DNA from: Enterobacter wuhouensis
GTDB taxonomy: Bacteria > Pseudomonadota > Gammaproteobacteria > Enterobacterales > Enterobacteriaceae
Reading direction: 5' to 3'
DNA length: 64,000 bases
Assembly: GCF_004331265.1 (NCBI RefSeq)
Contig: NZ_SJOO01000003.1
Coordinates: forward strand, 248,001-312,000
Positions within the stretch are counted from its first letter, which is position 1, and every line of letters begins with the position of its first letter. Shown in pieces: positions 15,829 through 24,637 of this stretch. The notes under the pieces are model-generated. The model did no database searches. It saw nothing but the letters and a program-made list of their open reading frames with translations, and was not told where the DNA came from. Position numbers and translations under genes: made by a program.

Positions 15829-17452
15829 GCTGTTGCCCATTCGGAATAAACACGGAAAAAATAGTGCCCTGCGGCGTGTTGTCGGCTATCTCAATACTGC
15901 CGCCGGCCTTGTCGATATATCCTGCCACCAGAAACAGGCCAATACCGTGCTCGGTACCCACAATGTCGTTTTCGCTGTCCGGTTTGCTGCTAAACCCCTG
16001 GCGGAAAATATGCGGCTTCATCGCATCGTCCACCCCGCAGCCCCGGTCGGCTACCTCGATCAGCAGCTCCTGGTTACGGTCAGAAATATAGAGTTCTACC
16101 GGCGCGTGGACCGGCGCGTTGAGGGTCGCCTCCACGGCGTTATCCAGCAGATTACCAATAATGGACATCAGCTCCGTTTCACTCAGCGCGGCAGGCATGC
16201 GGGTGAGCTGGCAGGCGGGATCAAACAGCAGCTCGATGCCTTTTTCGCGCGCGCTGACGTATTTTCCGAGCAGCAGCCCGCACAGCGCCGGAGAGACAAA
16301 ATGGGCGGAGACAAAATCCAGCACGCGCTGCGCGCCTTCTGACTGCACCTGGATGTAGCGGATCGCCTCGTCATAGTGTTTCATCTGCAGCAACCCGACC
16401 AGCGTGGCGGTCCAGTTCAGCTGTTCGTGGCGCATAATGCGCAGGTTATCCGCATAGCGTTTGATCTGACTAAGCTGGCTGCTGAGCGTGTTAATGTCAT
16501 TTTTGTCGCGAAAGCTGTACACCCAGCCGCTTTCAACACCCGGTTCGACCTCAATCGCTACGCGGTTGACGATCACCTCCCGCTGGTTCAGCACCGCAAT
16601 CTGGTCGTGGCTCCCGCTGCTCACCGAGGCGTAGCGCTGGGATAAAAAGCCCGGCGACGTTTGCAAAATGTTTTCCAGCGGTTTACCGATAAGTTCTTTC
16701 TCACTTTGCCGAATATCCAGCATTTCTCGTGCCGCGCGGTTAATTAAAATCAGCTGCTTCTCACCGTTGACGGCAAATACCCCTTCGTACATGGCTTCTA
16801 ATAGCGCGCGCTGCTGTAACACCAGCTGAGCGATATCTTTTGGCTCCAGTCGGAACATCTGTTTTTTGAGGTTGCGGGTAAACAGCCAGGAGAAAATAAA
16901 CAGCAGGAGCAGAAGCGCAGCGCCGTACAACCCCGACTGCCAGAGAATGCGGGCGTTAATGTTGGCAATATACGAGGTCAGATAGCCGACCGAGACAATG
17001 CCAATCACCTGATGCTGCGCGTTGAAGATGGGGGCTTTGCTGCGTAGCGACACGCCAATCCCGCCCTGACGCACGGAAATAATGGTTTTACCCTTTAACA
17101 CCTCCGCATTATCCCCGCCGATCATCGGTAAATTAATACGCTCCGGAGATTCCGAATGATAAAGGTGCTGTTCCTCGGTATCGCCAATCACAATGTAGCT
17201 GGCATCGCTTTCGGCGCGCAGCGGCTGAATTAATCGGGCGATGCCGGGGATATCTCTGGCTGCAACCATAGCCGCCAGACCCGGCATCAGCGCGATCTGG
17301 CTGGCCTGAACCCGGGCGCGCTGGCCGAGATCGTGATGGAGCTGTCGGTCAATAAAATGAAACAGGATTGTTCCCAGCAGAACTAACAGCAGGCAGGAGA
17401 AGCACACCAGCGCTAAAAACAGCTTTACCTGAAAAGAGAGTCTGCGTTTCAT
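15812..17452 (-). CDS. Sensor histidine kinase of the CitA/DcuS/DpiB type
   Basis: The 546-residue kinase has TM1 at about 9-32, then a periplasmic Cache/PAS sensor of about 135 residues (ASQIALMPGLAAM ... IGIVSVGYL). TM2 lies near 172-192 and a cytoplasmic PAS follows (EAMYEGVFAVNGEKQLILIN). The histidine box is RHEQLNWTATLVGLLQM, the N box NLLDNAVEA, and G boxes are ADRGCGVDD and GTEHGIGLFLV. This is the citrate/C4-dicarboxylate sensor class. It precedes and overlaps its response regulator. The ligand may be the substrate of the ABC importer below. Confidence 0.88.
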   Translation of the reverse strand: MKRRLSFQVKLFLALVCFSCLLLVLLGTILFHFIDRQLHHDLGQRARVQASQIALMPGLAAMVAARDIPGIARLIQPLRAESDASYIVIGDTEEQHLYHSESPERINLPMIGGDNAEVLKGKTIISVRQGGIGVSLRSKAPIFNAQHQVIGIVSVGYLTSYIANINARILWQSGLYGAALLLLLFIFSWLFTRNLKKQMFRLEPKDIAQLVLQQRALLEAMYEGVFAVNGEKQLILINRAAREMLDIRQSEKELIGKPLENILQTSPGFLSQRYASVSSGSHDQIAVLNQREVIVNRVAIEVEPGVESGWVYSFRDKNDINTLSSQLSQIKRYADNLRIMRHEQLNWTATLVGLLQMKHYDEAIRYIQVQSEGAQRVLDFVSAHFVSPALCGLLLGKYVSAREKGIELLFDPACQLTRMPAALSETELMSIIGNLLDNAVEATLNAPVHAPVELYISDRNQELLIEVADRGCGVDDAMKPHIFRQGFSSKPDSENDIVGTEHGIGLFLVAGYIDKAGGSIEIADNTPQGTIFSVFIPNGQQHDPTT

Positions 17453-17628
17453 TCAACCTGCGGAAGTTATGCAAAAGTGACATTTGCCGAGCCTGACATG
17501 TGCCAATAGCGGACGCAATCTGGCGAGAAAAGAGTTGTGACCTGGCTTTTCGTTTTCGGCGTTATAGCCATCAGGATCCCGTAAGGCTATGCTTCATTCA
17601 GCACGATAATAATTACAGAGGCAATGTC

Positions 17629-17859
17629 ATGGATAAAGAACTACTGGATGCGGGTTACCGGGCCTATACCGGCGAGAAAATTGACGTTTACTTCAATACC
17701 GGGATCTGCAAACACTCAGGTAACTGCGTGCGTGGGAGCGCAAAGCTGTTTAATCTGAAACGTAAACCGTGGATCGTTCCCGATGAAGTGGACGTTGAAA
17801 CGGTTGTCCGCGTGATTGATACCTGCCCGAGCGGTGCGCTGAAGTATCGTCAAAAATAA
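17629..17859 (+). CDS. yjdI: YjdI-like small iron-sulfur-type protein
   Basis: The 76-residue protein from ATG 17629 (GAGG 7 bp upstream) matches E. coli YjdI, a Fer4_19-type domain. It contains [12 protein letters not shown] and [10 protein letters not shown], the Cys pattern for a single 4Fe-4S-like cluster. The frame upstream to 17500 has no family similarity. It is followed after 10 bp by yjdJ, the same pair as in E. coli, where it lies elsewhere on the chromosome. The function is unknown. Confidence 0.85.
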   Translation: MDKELLDAGYRAYTGEKIDVYFNTGICKHSGNCVRGSAKLFNLKRKPWIVPDEVDVETVVRVIDTCPSGALKYRQK

Positions 17860-17869
17860 GCGAGGAACC

Positions 17870-18142
17870 ATGGATATTCTGGAAGGCCATAACAAGTTTT
17901 ACGTGAATGATGCGAACGGCAACCAGGTCGCGGAGATTGTCTTCGTACCGACCGGCGAGCACCTGAGCATTATCGAGCACACCGACGTGGATGAGAGCCT
18001 GAAAGGGCAGGGCGTTGGCAAACAGCTGGTGGCGAAAGTGGTGGAGAAGATGCGCGGTGAGAACCGCAAAATTATTCCCCTGTGCCCGTTCGCGAAGCAT
18101 GAGTTTGATAAAACGCGGGAATATGACGATATTCGGGCGTAA
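17870..18142 (+). CDS. yjdJ: YjdJ-like small GNAT-fold N-acetyltransferase
   Basis: The 90-residue protein has the short GNAT fold: acetyl-CoA loop [20 protein letters not shown] (about 43-62) and the closing segment [14 protein letters not shown]. It matches the E. coli YjdJ length and pairs with yjdI in an operon. The substrate is unknown. A strong terminator follows 2 bp after the stop. Confidence 0.87.
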   Translation: MDILEGHNKFYVNDANGNQVAEIVFVPTGEHLSIIEHTDVDESLKGQGVGKQLVAKVVEKMRGENRKIIPLCPFAKHEFDKTREYDDIRA

Positions 18143-18144
18143 AT

Positions 18145-18170
18145 AACACCGGCGATGGCCGGTGTTTTTT
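18145..18170 (+). terminator. Rho-independent terminator after yjdJ
   Basis: ACACCGGC (18146-18153), loop GATG, GCCGGTGT (18158-18165), followed by a T run to 18170. It abuts the stop codon of the convergent LysE-type gene. Confidence 0.9.
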
Positions 18171-18781
18171 CATCTCGCCTGCTCAAATAGCAATATCAAC
18201 GCGATCAGCACCATTATCCCTCCTGATGCCATGCTTACCAGACGCGCCGCCTGCGGCCGGGTCGCCAGTACCGCTTTCGAACCATACCCCACCAGCAGAT
18301 AGACCAGCGTACAGGTGATAAGGTGCATCACGCCAAGCGCGGACATTTGCATTGCTATCGACCAACTTCCGGTCGGATCGGTAAACTGCGGAAGCAGCGC
18401 CAGGAAAAGTAAAAAAACTTTCGGGTTAAGACCGCTAATACAGAGTCCTTTCACCGCCCACTGCCTCCAGTTTCCCGCATGGTGGGTGGCCTTTTCCGGT
18501 GCGGCAGGGTGACGCAACAAGCCTATGCCAAGCCACAGGAGATACAGGGCTCCCGCCACGGTCAACCCGGTTAACGCCAGCGGATGTTGAGCAATCACTA
18601 CCCCCACGCCAGCCACCACAATCAGCGTGGCTAACATATGCCCGGACATCAACCCCATCACCGCCGGCACCACGCGTCGCCCGTTAATTCCGGCGCTAAT
18701 GGCGTAGGCCCAGTCGGCGCCTGGCGTCATGATAAGCAGAAAAGAAACCACCCAAAAGCCGGCCACAATACTCATTTCCAT
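18170..18781 (-). CDS. LysE/RhtB-family amino acid exporter
   Basis: The 203-residue inner-membrane protein has six hydrophobic segments and the family start VSFLLIMTPGADWAYAISAG (about 13-32), with GLNPKVFLLFLALLPQF in the middle. LysE/RhtB proteins export amino acids such as lysine, threonine or homoserine lactones. ATG 18781 is preceded by AGGA at good distance; ATG 18775 is possible. An Lrp/AsnC regulator is divergent 115 bp away, the common exporter-regulator pairing. The exported amino acid is unknown. Confidence 0.85.
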   Translation of the reverse strand: MEMSIVAGFWVVSFLLIMTPGADWAYAISAGINGRRVVPAVMGLMSGHMLATLIVVAGVGVVIAQHPLALTGLTVAGALYLLWLGIGLLRHPAAPEKATHHAGNWRQWAVKGLCISGLNPKVFLLFLALLPQFTDPTGSWSIAMQMSALGVMHLITCTLVYLLVGYGSKAVLATRPQAARLVSMASGGIMVLIALILLFEQAR

Positions 18782-18896
18782 CGTCCTGAAGACTCCCGCA
18801 GTGCGTCAAAGGTTGAGAAAAAGAATATCGCTAACCCTGCGAAATAGGCTTTCAATGTTATGCTCATAACACCGTGAAATTGAGAAAATCTTCCAC

Positions 18897-19349
18897 ATGG
18901 ATAGCATCGATCGAAAAATTCTTGCTGAGCTACAGTCTGATGGCCGCTTATCCCTGACCGAGCTGGCTGAAAGAGTGAACCTGAGCCTCTCGCCGTGCCA
19001 TCGTCGCGTGCGGGCGCTGGAGCAAAGCGGGGCCATAACGGGATACCGGGCCAGCCTCGACCCCGCCAAAATGGGATTCAACTTCCTGGCGATAGTGTTT
19101 GCGACGCTGAAGGAGGGGGACAGAAAGGCGGTTAGCGCGTTTGAAGCGGCGGTGGAGAAGATCCCGCAGATTGTGCTGGCACAGCGCCTGTTTGGCGATC
19201 CCGATTATCTGATGCACGTCGTGACCCGCGACCTTCCCGCTTTCCAGAAGCTCTACGACGAGAAGCTCTCCGCCATGCCGGGCGTGCAGCATCTTCGCTC
19301 AACGCTTGTCATGAAAACGGTCGTGCAGGACAGGCCTTTTCCGCTGTAA
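18897..19349 (+). CDS. Lrp/AsnC-family transcriptional regulator
   Basis: The 150-residue protein begins with the Lrp helix-turn-helix (DRKILAELQSDGRLSLTELA, then VNLSLSPCHRRVRALEQSG, about residues 5-43). A RAM ligand domain follows, with GDPDYLMHVVTRDLPAFQKL. It resembles the YbaO/BkdR type. It lies divergent from the LysE exporter and probably controls it in response to an amino acid. Confidence 0.88.
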   Translation: MDSIDRKILAELQSDGRLSLTELAERVNLSLSPCHRRVRALEQSGAITGYRASLDPAKMGFNFLAIVFATLKEGDRKAVSAFEAAVEKIPQIVLAQRLFGDPDYLMHVVTRDLPAFQKLYDEKLSAMPGVQHLRSTLVMKTVVQDRPFPL

Positions 19350-19371
19350 GCAGCAGGCCAGGACTGAATAG

Positions 19372-19396
19372 CCTGCCCGGCAGAGCACCGGGCAGG
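19372..19396. repeat. Nine-pair inverted repeat between convergent genes
   Basis: CCTGCCCGG (19372-19380), loop CAGAGCA, CCGGGCAGG (19388-19396), between the 3' ends of the Lrp gene and yqeG. No T run on either strand, so a REP-like element or processing stem is more likely than an intrinsic terminator. Confidence 0.6.
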
Positions 19397-19404
19397 AAAG
19401 GGGA

Positions 19405-20634
19405 TTAGCCTACAAACATCACCGACACGCACAGCACGCCGACGATCAGCGTCAGCAGGTTGCCAATAGAACGATACTGTTTCAGCGACGGGATCAGGTA
19501 CGTCGACAGCGTCGGCATGATAAACAAAATCATGGCGATAAGCGGGCCGCTAATGGCGTAAATCATTGAGATCGCATTCGGGTTAATGCAGCAGACCACA
19601 AAGGTAATCAGCGACACGCCCAGAATGGAAATTGCGCGGTTAAAGGCGCGGCTTTTCTTCACGCCCACCTGACCCAGCGACGATTTTACAATCTCCGTCG
19701 CCCCTTCAATCACCCCAAAATAGGTGCCGAGGAACGATTTTGACATCGCCACGATCGCCACGATAATCCCGGAAATGCCCAGCCATGTCGGTGAGGAAGG
19801 CATCATAGACAGCGCCGACAGGATCGTGACCCCTTCCTCTTTCGCCGCCACGATATAAGACGGTGGAATGGACAATAAGCAGCTAAACACGAAGAACAGC
19901 ACGCTCAGGCAGATAATCAGGTACGCCACCTTCATGATTTTTTTGCATTTACCCATGGCTTCGTCACCGTACTTCTCGCGACGATCGACTGCAAACGTCG
20001 AGATAATCGGGGTATGGCTAAAAGCGAAAACCATCACCGGGATCGAAATCCACACCTGATGCAGCGTATGTTGATTGAATGCCATCTGGCTGGTGAGCAG
20101 CGACGGCTGCCAGCTTCCGGTCAGGTACAGAGACACAAACAGGAAATAGGCGATCAGCGGGAACACCAGGAATCCCATTACTTTTATCGTAATGTGACGC
20201 CCCATCAGGAAGATCATGTTCAGCACCAGCACGACGCCAAAGCTCACCAGCATGCGCACGCCGGTATCGACCGTCATTCGCTTTGCCAGCTGTTCGGTTA
20301 ATGAGTTCGTTATCGCCACCGCGTAAATCAGCACCACCACAAAGAAGGCGACAAAATAGAGCGTGGTGATCAGATTGCCGATCTTCTTACCGTAGTAGTG
20401 GCTTACCGCGCCAGTAATCCCTTCGTTACCTTTAGTTTTGGACGACAGGATAAATTGCGCCAGCGCTTTGTGCGGCCAGTAAGTTAATGGATAGGCCACA
20501 AGGGCGGTAATAAGCAGGACAATCGCGCCTGCGGAGCCAAGCTGAATGGGCAAGAACAGCGTTCCTGCGCCCACGGCGGTGCCATAGAGGGCGAAACTCC
20601 AGAGAGTCTCTTCTTTTGACCAAATTTTCGACAT
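19405..20634 (-). CDS. yqeG: YqeG, HAAAP-family amino acid permease
   Basis: The 409-residue inner-membrane protein of the SdaC/TdcC family (hydroxy and aromatic amino acid permeases) has about eleven segments. The start is TLWSFALYGTAVGAGTLFLP, typical of the family. Length and locus match E. coli yqeG, which lies next to yqeF; here a PACE/LysR pair separates them. Related members import serine or threonine with protons. The substrate is not certain. Confidence 0.85.
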   Translation of the reverse strand: MSKIWSKEETLWSFALYGTAVGAGTLFLPIQLGSAGAIVLLITALVAYPLTYWPHKALAQFILSSKTKGNEGITGAVSHYYGKKIGNLITTLYFVAFFVVVLIYAVAITNSLTEQLAKRMTVDTGVRMLVSFGVVLVLNMIFLMGRHITIKVMGFLVFPLIAYFLFVSLYLTGSWQPSLLTSQMAFNQHTLHQVWISIPVMVFAFSHTPIISTFAVDRREKYGDEAMGKCKKIMKVAYLIICLSVLFFVFSCLLSIPPSYIVAAKEEGVTILSALSMMPSSPTWLGISGIIVAIVAMSKSFLGTYFGVIEGATEIVKSSLGQVGVKKSRAFNRAISILGVSLITFVVCCINPNAISMIYAISGPLIAMILFIMPTLSTYLIPSLKQYRSIGNLLTLIVGVLCVSVMFVG

Positions 20635-20753
20635 TAGAGCAACGTATCAACTATAAAACGAACAAAAAGAAGTGCAATTTACCATAATTATGAGGCGAGG
20701 ACGCAGTTGCTTCGAAAGAGATTGGCCGGAGCAGGCGTCCGGCCAGAAGAGAA

Positions 20754-21215
20754 TTAGTTTGCCAGGGCGCGTCGCTGCTGGCGGCGCTTGATAAATTTTT
20801 CGCGCAGGGTGTCATACGCCCAGTTATAGAACATGGTGTACGGCAGGAAGAACAGGAAGAAACCTATTTCCAGAGTGAATGCCTGAAGCAGCGTCACGCC
20901 CAGTACGGCGGCGACAATAGACACGCCAATCACAATAAATCCGCATTCAAATCCTAAGGCGTGCAGGGCGCGAACTTTGGCCGTGCGTTTCACGCGCTGA
21001 ACGGGCCAGAAACGGTCAAACCCGAAATTATAGATAATGTTCCAGAGCATCGCCGTGGTGGCGAGGATGATGGTTAACCCTCCCATTTCAACCACGGAGC
21101 GCTGCATGAGCCAGGCTGCGGTGGGCGCGAGGATGGCGGTGGCAATCCCTTCAAAGCAGACGGCATGGAAGATCCGCTCCGGCAGTTTACGTTGGAGTGC
21201 ATCCTGATGTTGCAT
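20754..21215 (-). CDS. PACE-family efflux transporter (AceI-like)
   Basis: The 153-residue inner-membrane protein consists of two bacterial-transmembrane-pair repeats, four segments in all. The first has ERIFHAVCFEGIATAILAP with Glu22, the acidic residue matching the essential Glu15 of AceI. The second half has RALHALGFECGFIVI. PACE proteins export chlorhexidine and other cationic biocides, with polyamines as likely natural substrates. It is divergent from a LysR gene, as aceI is from aceR. Confidence 0.85.
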   Translation of the reverse strand: MQHQDALQRKLPERIFHAVCFEGIATAILAPTAAWLMQRSVVEMGGLTIILATTAMLWNIIYNFGFDRFWPVQRVKRTAKVRALHALGFECGFIVIGVSIVAAVLGVTLLQAFTLEIGFFLFFLPYTMFYNWAYDTLREKFIKRRQQRRALAN

Positions 21216-21316
21216 AGTGACCTCATTAATTCGCCGGTATGGGCGTTGATGTGGCCTATTTTTATCGCTAAAGCTGATATATTAAAGATGGTATCCATCG
21301 ATAAAGTAGATAGTTC

Positions 21317-22183
21317 ATGCGCTATTCCCCCGAAGCTCTCACCGCGTTTGTCGAGACGGTTGCTGCCGGCTCTTTTTCTGCTGCGGCCCGTCGCCTGCGT
21401 AAAAGCCAGTCCACGGTCAGCACCTCCATTGCCAACCTTGAGGCGGATCTGGGGTTCGATCTTTTTGACCGCTCGGCCCGCCAGCCGGTGTTAACCGCCC
21501 AGGGCGAGCAGGTGTTGGGCTATGTGCAGTCGATCCTCGCCGCCAGCGCGCGGCTTGACGAGCTGGCGGTATCCCTGACGGCGCAAACCGAGGCGCGCCT
21601 GACGTTTGTGCTTTCCGACACGCTCAACCCGGACGTGCTCGAAGATCTGATGAAACAGTTCGACCAGCGTTTTCCCCATACGGAATTCGAATGTCTGATT
21701 GGTGAAGAAGAAGATGTTATCGACCTGCTCCAAAAGGAGAGGGCGCAGATTGGCCTGACGGAAGCGCGCGACAGCTACCCGACGGATATCGGCGCGACCC
21801 GCCTTCCCATGCAGACCCGCATGGCGATCTATGTCTCTGCAGAGCATCCTCTTGCCGGACAACACGAAACAAAAAGCGACGAGCTGCACGGCTGGCGCGA
21901 GCTGCGGTTGAGCACCTATCTTGAGCGCGAGACGCCGCTTGCCCGAGGGCCCATCTGGTCGGCGCCAAATTACCTGTTACTCTTGAGTATGGCGGTGCAG
22001 GGATTTGGCTGGTGCGTGCTGCCGTGCGCATTGGTAGACGAATTCGCCGCCGCAAAATCACTGGTGCAACTGAACGTCCCCGGCTGGCCGCGCGCGATCG
22101 GCATCGATCTGCTGTGGAACAAACGATCGCCCCCAGGCGTCGCCGGAAGTTGGCTGCGACAGTATTTGCAGGACGCTCGCTAA
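21317..22183 (+). CDS. LysR-family regulator, divergent from PACE gene
   Basis: The 288-residue LTTR has a winged helix-turn-helix at the N terminus (LTAFVETVAAGSFSAAARRL, then KSQSTVSTSIANLEADLG) and an effector domain after residue 90. It lies 101 bp from the PACE efflux gene on the opposite strand, so it is the likely regulator of that gene. The inducer is unknown. Confidence 0.87.
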   Translation: MRYSPEALTAFVETVAAGSFSAAARRLRKSQSTVSTSIANLEADLGFDLFDRSARQPVLTAQGEQVLGYVQSILAASARLDELAVSLTAQTEARLTFVLSDTLNPDVLEDLMKQFDQRFPHTEFECLIGEEEDVIDLLQKERAQIGLTEARDSYPTDIGATRLPMQTRMAIYVSAEHPLAGQHETKSDELHGWRELRLSTYLERETPLARGPIWSAPNYLLLLSMAVQGFGWCVLPCALVDEFAAAKSLVQLNVPGWPRAIGIDLLWNKRSPPGVAGSWLRQYLQDAR

Positions 22184-22276
22184 TCCTTGTGATTTAACTC
22201 ACTATTTTTAAACAATTACGATAATTGTTGATAACAATAATCTACTATCGTCAGGTCATTTAACACTGAGGTCGTG

Positions 22277-23455
22277 ATGAAAGATGTCGTCATAGTGGGT
22301 GCGTTGCGTACAGCTATCGGCTGTTTTCAGGGGGCACTTGCGCGCCACTCGGCTGTTGAGCTGGGCAGCGTAGTGGTGAAAGCGCTGGTGGAGCGCAGCG
22401 GGATCGCAGCACATGAAATTGATGAGGTGATCCTCGGCCAGGTTCTCACAGCGGGAGCCGGGCAAAACCCTGCCCGCCAGGCTGCCCTGAAAGGCGGCCT
22501 GCCTAACACCGTATCCGCGATCACCATTAACGACGTCTGCGGCTCCGGCTTAAAAGCGCTGCATCTTGCCACTCAGGCCATCCAGTGTGGCGAGGCGGAC
22601 GTGGTCATCGCTGGCGGTCAGGAGAACATGAGCCGCGCCCCGCACGTACTCACCGACAGCCGCACCGGCGCACAGCTGGGCAACAGCCAGCTGCTCGACA
22701 GCCTGGTGCACGACGGCCTGTGGGACGCCTTCAATGATTACCACATGGGCGTGACGGCGGAAAACCTGGCGCGTGAATACGGCATCAGCCGCGAGCTTCA
22801 GGACGCCTGGGCGCTCAGCTCGCAGCAAAAAGCCCGCGCCGCGATAGACGCCGGACGCTTTCGTGACGAGATCGTTCCGGTCAGCACACAGCGCCAGAAC
22901 GGCGACACCGTGATGGTGGATACCGATGAACAGCCGCGCACCGATACCAGTGCAGAAGGGCTGGCAAAGCTCAATCCGGCGTTTGAAACGCTCGGTTCCG
23001 TCACGGCGGGAAACGCCTCTTCCATCAATGACGGTGCGGCTGCCGTGATGATGATGAGCGAAAGCAAAGCGCTTGAACTTGATCTCCCCGTGCTGGCGCG
23101 AATCAAAGCCTTCGCCAGCGTGGGGGTCGATCCTGCCTTTATGGGGATCGCGCCGGTATATGCCACGCGCCGCTGTCTTGAACGCGCCGGCTGGCAGCTC
23201 TCTGATGTGGATCTGATTGAAGTGAACGAAGCCTTCGCAGCGCAGGCCATCTCGGTGGGAAAAATGCTGGAATGGGACCCGCAGCGGGTAAACGTTAACG
23301 GCGGGGCGATTGCGCTCGGCCATCCTATCGGCGCGTCCGGCTGCCGGATTCTGGTATCGCTGGTCCACGAAATGAAAAAGCGAAACGCCCGTAAAGGCAT
23401 CGCCACGCTCTGTATTGGCGGCGGACAAGGGGTTGCGCTGGCGATTGAGCGATAA
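22277..23455 (+). CDS. yqeF: Acetyl-CoA acetyltransferase YqeF (thiolase)
   Basis: The 392-residue thiolase has the active Cys in INDVCGSGLKALH (near residue 87). The C-terminal motifs are NVNGGAIALGHPIGASGCRI (His) and CIGGGQGVAL (second Cys). It condenses two acetyl-CoA or cleaves acetoacetyl-CoA in the cytoplasm. The ATG at 22277 is preferred to GTG 22274 because GAGG lies at the right distance. E. coli yqeF sits in the same neighbourhood. Its physiological role in E. coli is undefined. Confidence 0.92.
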   Translation: MKDVVIVGALRTAIGCFQGALARHSAVELGSVVVKALVERSGIAAHEIDEVILGQVLTAGAGQNPARQAALKGGLPNTVSAITINDVCGSGLKALHLATQAIQCGEADVVIAGGQENMSRAPHVLTDSRTGAQLGNSQLLDSLVHDGLWDAFNDYHMGVTAENLAREYGISRELQDAWALSSQQKARAAIDAGRFRDEIVPVSTQRQNGDTVMVDTDEQPRTDTSAEGLAKLNPAFETLGSVTAGNASSINDGAAAVMMMSESKALELDLPVLARIKAFASVGVDPAFMGIAPVYATRRCLERAGWQLSDVDLIEVNEAFAAQAISVGKMLEWDPQRVNVNGGAIALGHPIGASGCRILVSLVHEMKKRNARKGIATLCIGGGQGVALAIER

Positions 23456-23473
23456 CGCCTTGTCACCGTGAAG

Positions 23474-23499
23474 AACCTCCCTTTGGGAGGTTTTTTTTT
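23474..23499 (+). terminator. Rho-independent terminator after yqeF
   Basis: AACCTCCC (23474-23481), loop TTT, GGGAGGTT (23485-23492), with a T run of nine in total. Confidence 0.93.
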
Positions 23500-23736
23500 A
23501 CATTCAGAACGACAAATTTACCCTCATCAGTTCATTCTCACGCGGAATTGAATAATTGCGTTCTGAATTATTCGCAACGCTAGCATCAGACTGTGATCTC
23601 TCTCCGGAAATTTAATCTTAAGTTCCCCTTTTTGTTGATGAAGTTCACGTCCATCTTTGCCAAAAAAAGTGAAACAAATAATTACGATCCTGGTCACTAA
23701 AATAACGTTATTTAAAAAATAAACTGCAGTTTCATA

Positions 23737-23756
23737 AAAACGAAACGTTATTTTAA
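23737..23756. promoter_or_regulatory. KdgR-like operator before kdgM
   Basis: AAAACGAAACGTTATTTTAA lies 13 bp before the kdgM ATG and follows the KdgR pattern (AATGAAACA-n-TGTTTCATT with an A/T-rich right arm). A second GAAAC-type element, AAAAGTGAAACAAATAAT, lies at 23666-23683. The rest of the 314-bp gap 23456-23769 is the yqeF terminator plus AT-rich promoter DNA. Confidence 0.6.
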
Positions 23757-23769
23757 TTGAGGGTTTTTC

Positions 23770-24453
23770 ATGTTTAATAAATCTCTGGTCCTTGCTTCCC
23801 TTATTGGTGCGTCCTTCGCGGCTAATGCTGTTACCGTCGATCTGCGTCATGAATACATTGACAGCGGCTCGAACGCCGACCGCGTCTCCGTCTCGCACCG
23901 CTTTGCAAATGGCTTAGGTTTTTCCGTCGAAGCGAAGTGGAAATCTGGCGGCGACAAAGCCGATCAGCCGTTTGCGGACGTCGTGGGTAACGGCCACGAA
24001 GATCAAATTAGCTGGCGCTGGAAAGCCACTGACAATATTGCGCTGACGCCTGCTTTTACGATTGAAAGTAATGATAGCCGCACCATTTATAAACCGAATC
24101 TGCATTTGCAATATAGTTTTGATAGTGGCTTCTACGTGGCGGCACGTTACCGCTATGAATATACCCGCTATCCGTCAAGCTCAAATAAAGAAGATGATAA
24201 AGTAAACCGCGGTGATGCCTGGGTGGGTTGGGTATTAGGCGACTGGCGTACCGAGCTTAACTATGTTTATGCGAAAAGCTCTGAGGGTATGATTCGAAAT
24301 AACAACAAAGACTATTCCAACGAATATAACGCCAAGCTGGCCTATAAATGGGATAAAAACTGGGCGCCGTATGTTGAAGTGGGTAACGTAGGCGTGAAAG
24401 AGACCGACGAACGCCAGACCCGCTTCCGTTTAGGCGTGGCGTATTCCTTCTGA
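23770..24453 (+). CDS. kdgM: KdgM-family oligogalacturonate porin
   Basis: The 227-residue outer-membrane protein has a signal peptide (MFNKSLVLASLIGASFAANA). The mature part is a beta-barrel of alternating strands (VTVDLRHEYIDSGSNADRVS ... TRFRLGVAYSF) ending in an aromatic Phe. KdgM forms a 12-stranded channel for oligogalacturonides from pectin. Length fits the family. It neighbours ogl, kduI and kduD, and a KdgR-like box precedes it. Confidence 0.9.
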   Translation: MFNKSLVLASLIGASFAANAVTVDLRHEYIDSGSNADRVSVSHRFANGLGFSVEAKWKSGGDKADQPFADVVGNGHEDQISWRWKATDNIALTPAFTIESNDSRTIYKPNLHLQYSFDSGFYVAARYRYEYTRYPSSSNKEDDKVNRGDAWVGWVLGDWRTELNYVYAKSSEGMIRNNNKDYSNEYNAKLAYKWDKNWAPYVEVGNVGVKETDERQTRFRLGVAYSF

Positions 24454-24478
24454 TTGTCCTGCTCCTTTTCTAAAAACC

Positions 24479-24562
24479 GCCGGGTGGCGCTGCGCTGACC
24501 CGGCCTACTTTGATCCCTCCCATTTCACTCTGTAGGCCCGGTAAGCGTTAGCGCCACCGGGC
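24479..24562. repeat. REP-type repeat pair after kdgM
   Basis: Two opposed palindromic units: GCCGGGTGGCGC...ACCCGGC (24479-24504) and GGCCCGGTAAGCG...CCGGGC (24535-24562). They lie between the convergent kdgM and ogl genes. Confidence 0.75.
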
Positions 24563-24582
24563 AAAACGCGCGCACCAGGCCC

Positions 24583-24610
24583 AAAAAAAGCCCTCCGCAG
24601 GGGAGGGCAA
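24583..24610 (-). terminator. Rho-independent terminator after ogl
   Basis: On the minus strand GCCCTCC, loop CCTGC, GGAGGGC (24608-24590), followed by seven T. Confidence 0.88.
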
Positions 24611-24637
24611 GGCCAGTTACAGAAACACTAACTCAAA

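Noticed and set aside
577..22183. Integrase or att repeat of a mobile island after glyU
   Set aside because: No recombinase motif in any ORF, and no repeat of the tRNA 3' end was noticed by eye; an exhaustive search was not possible.
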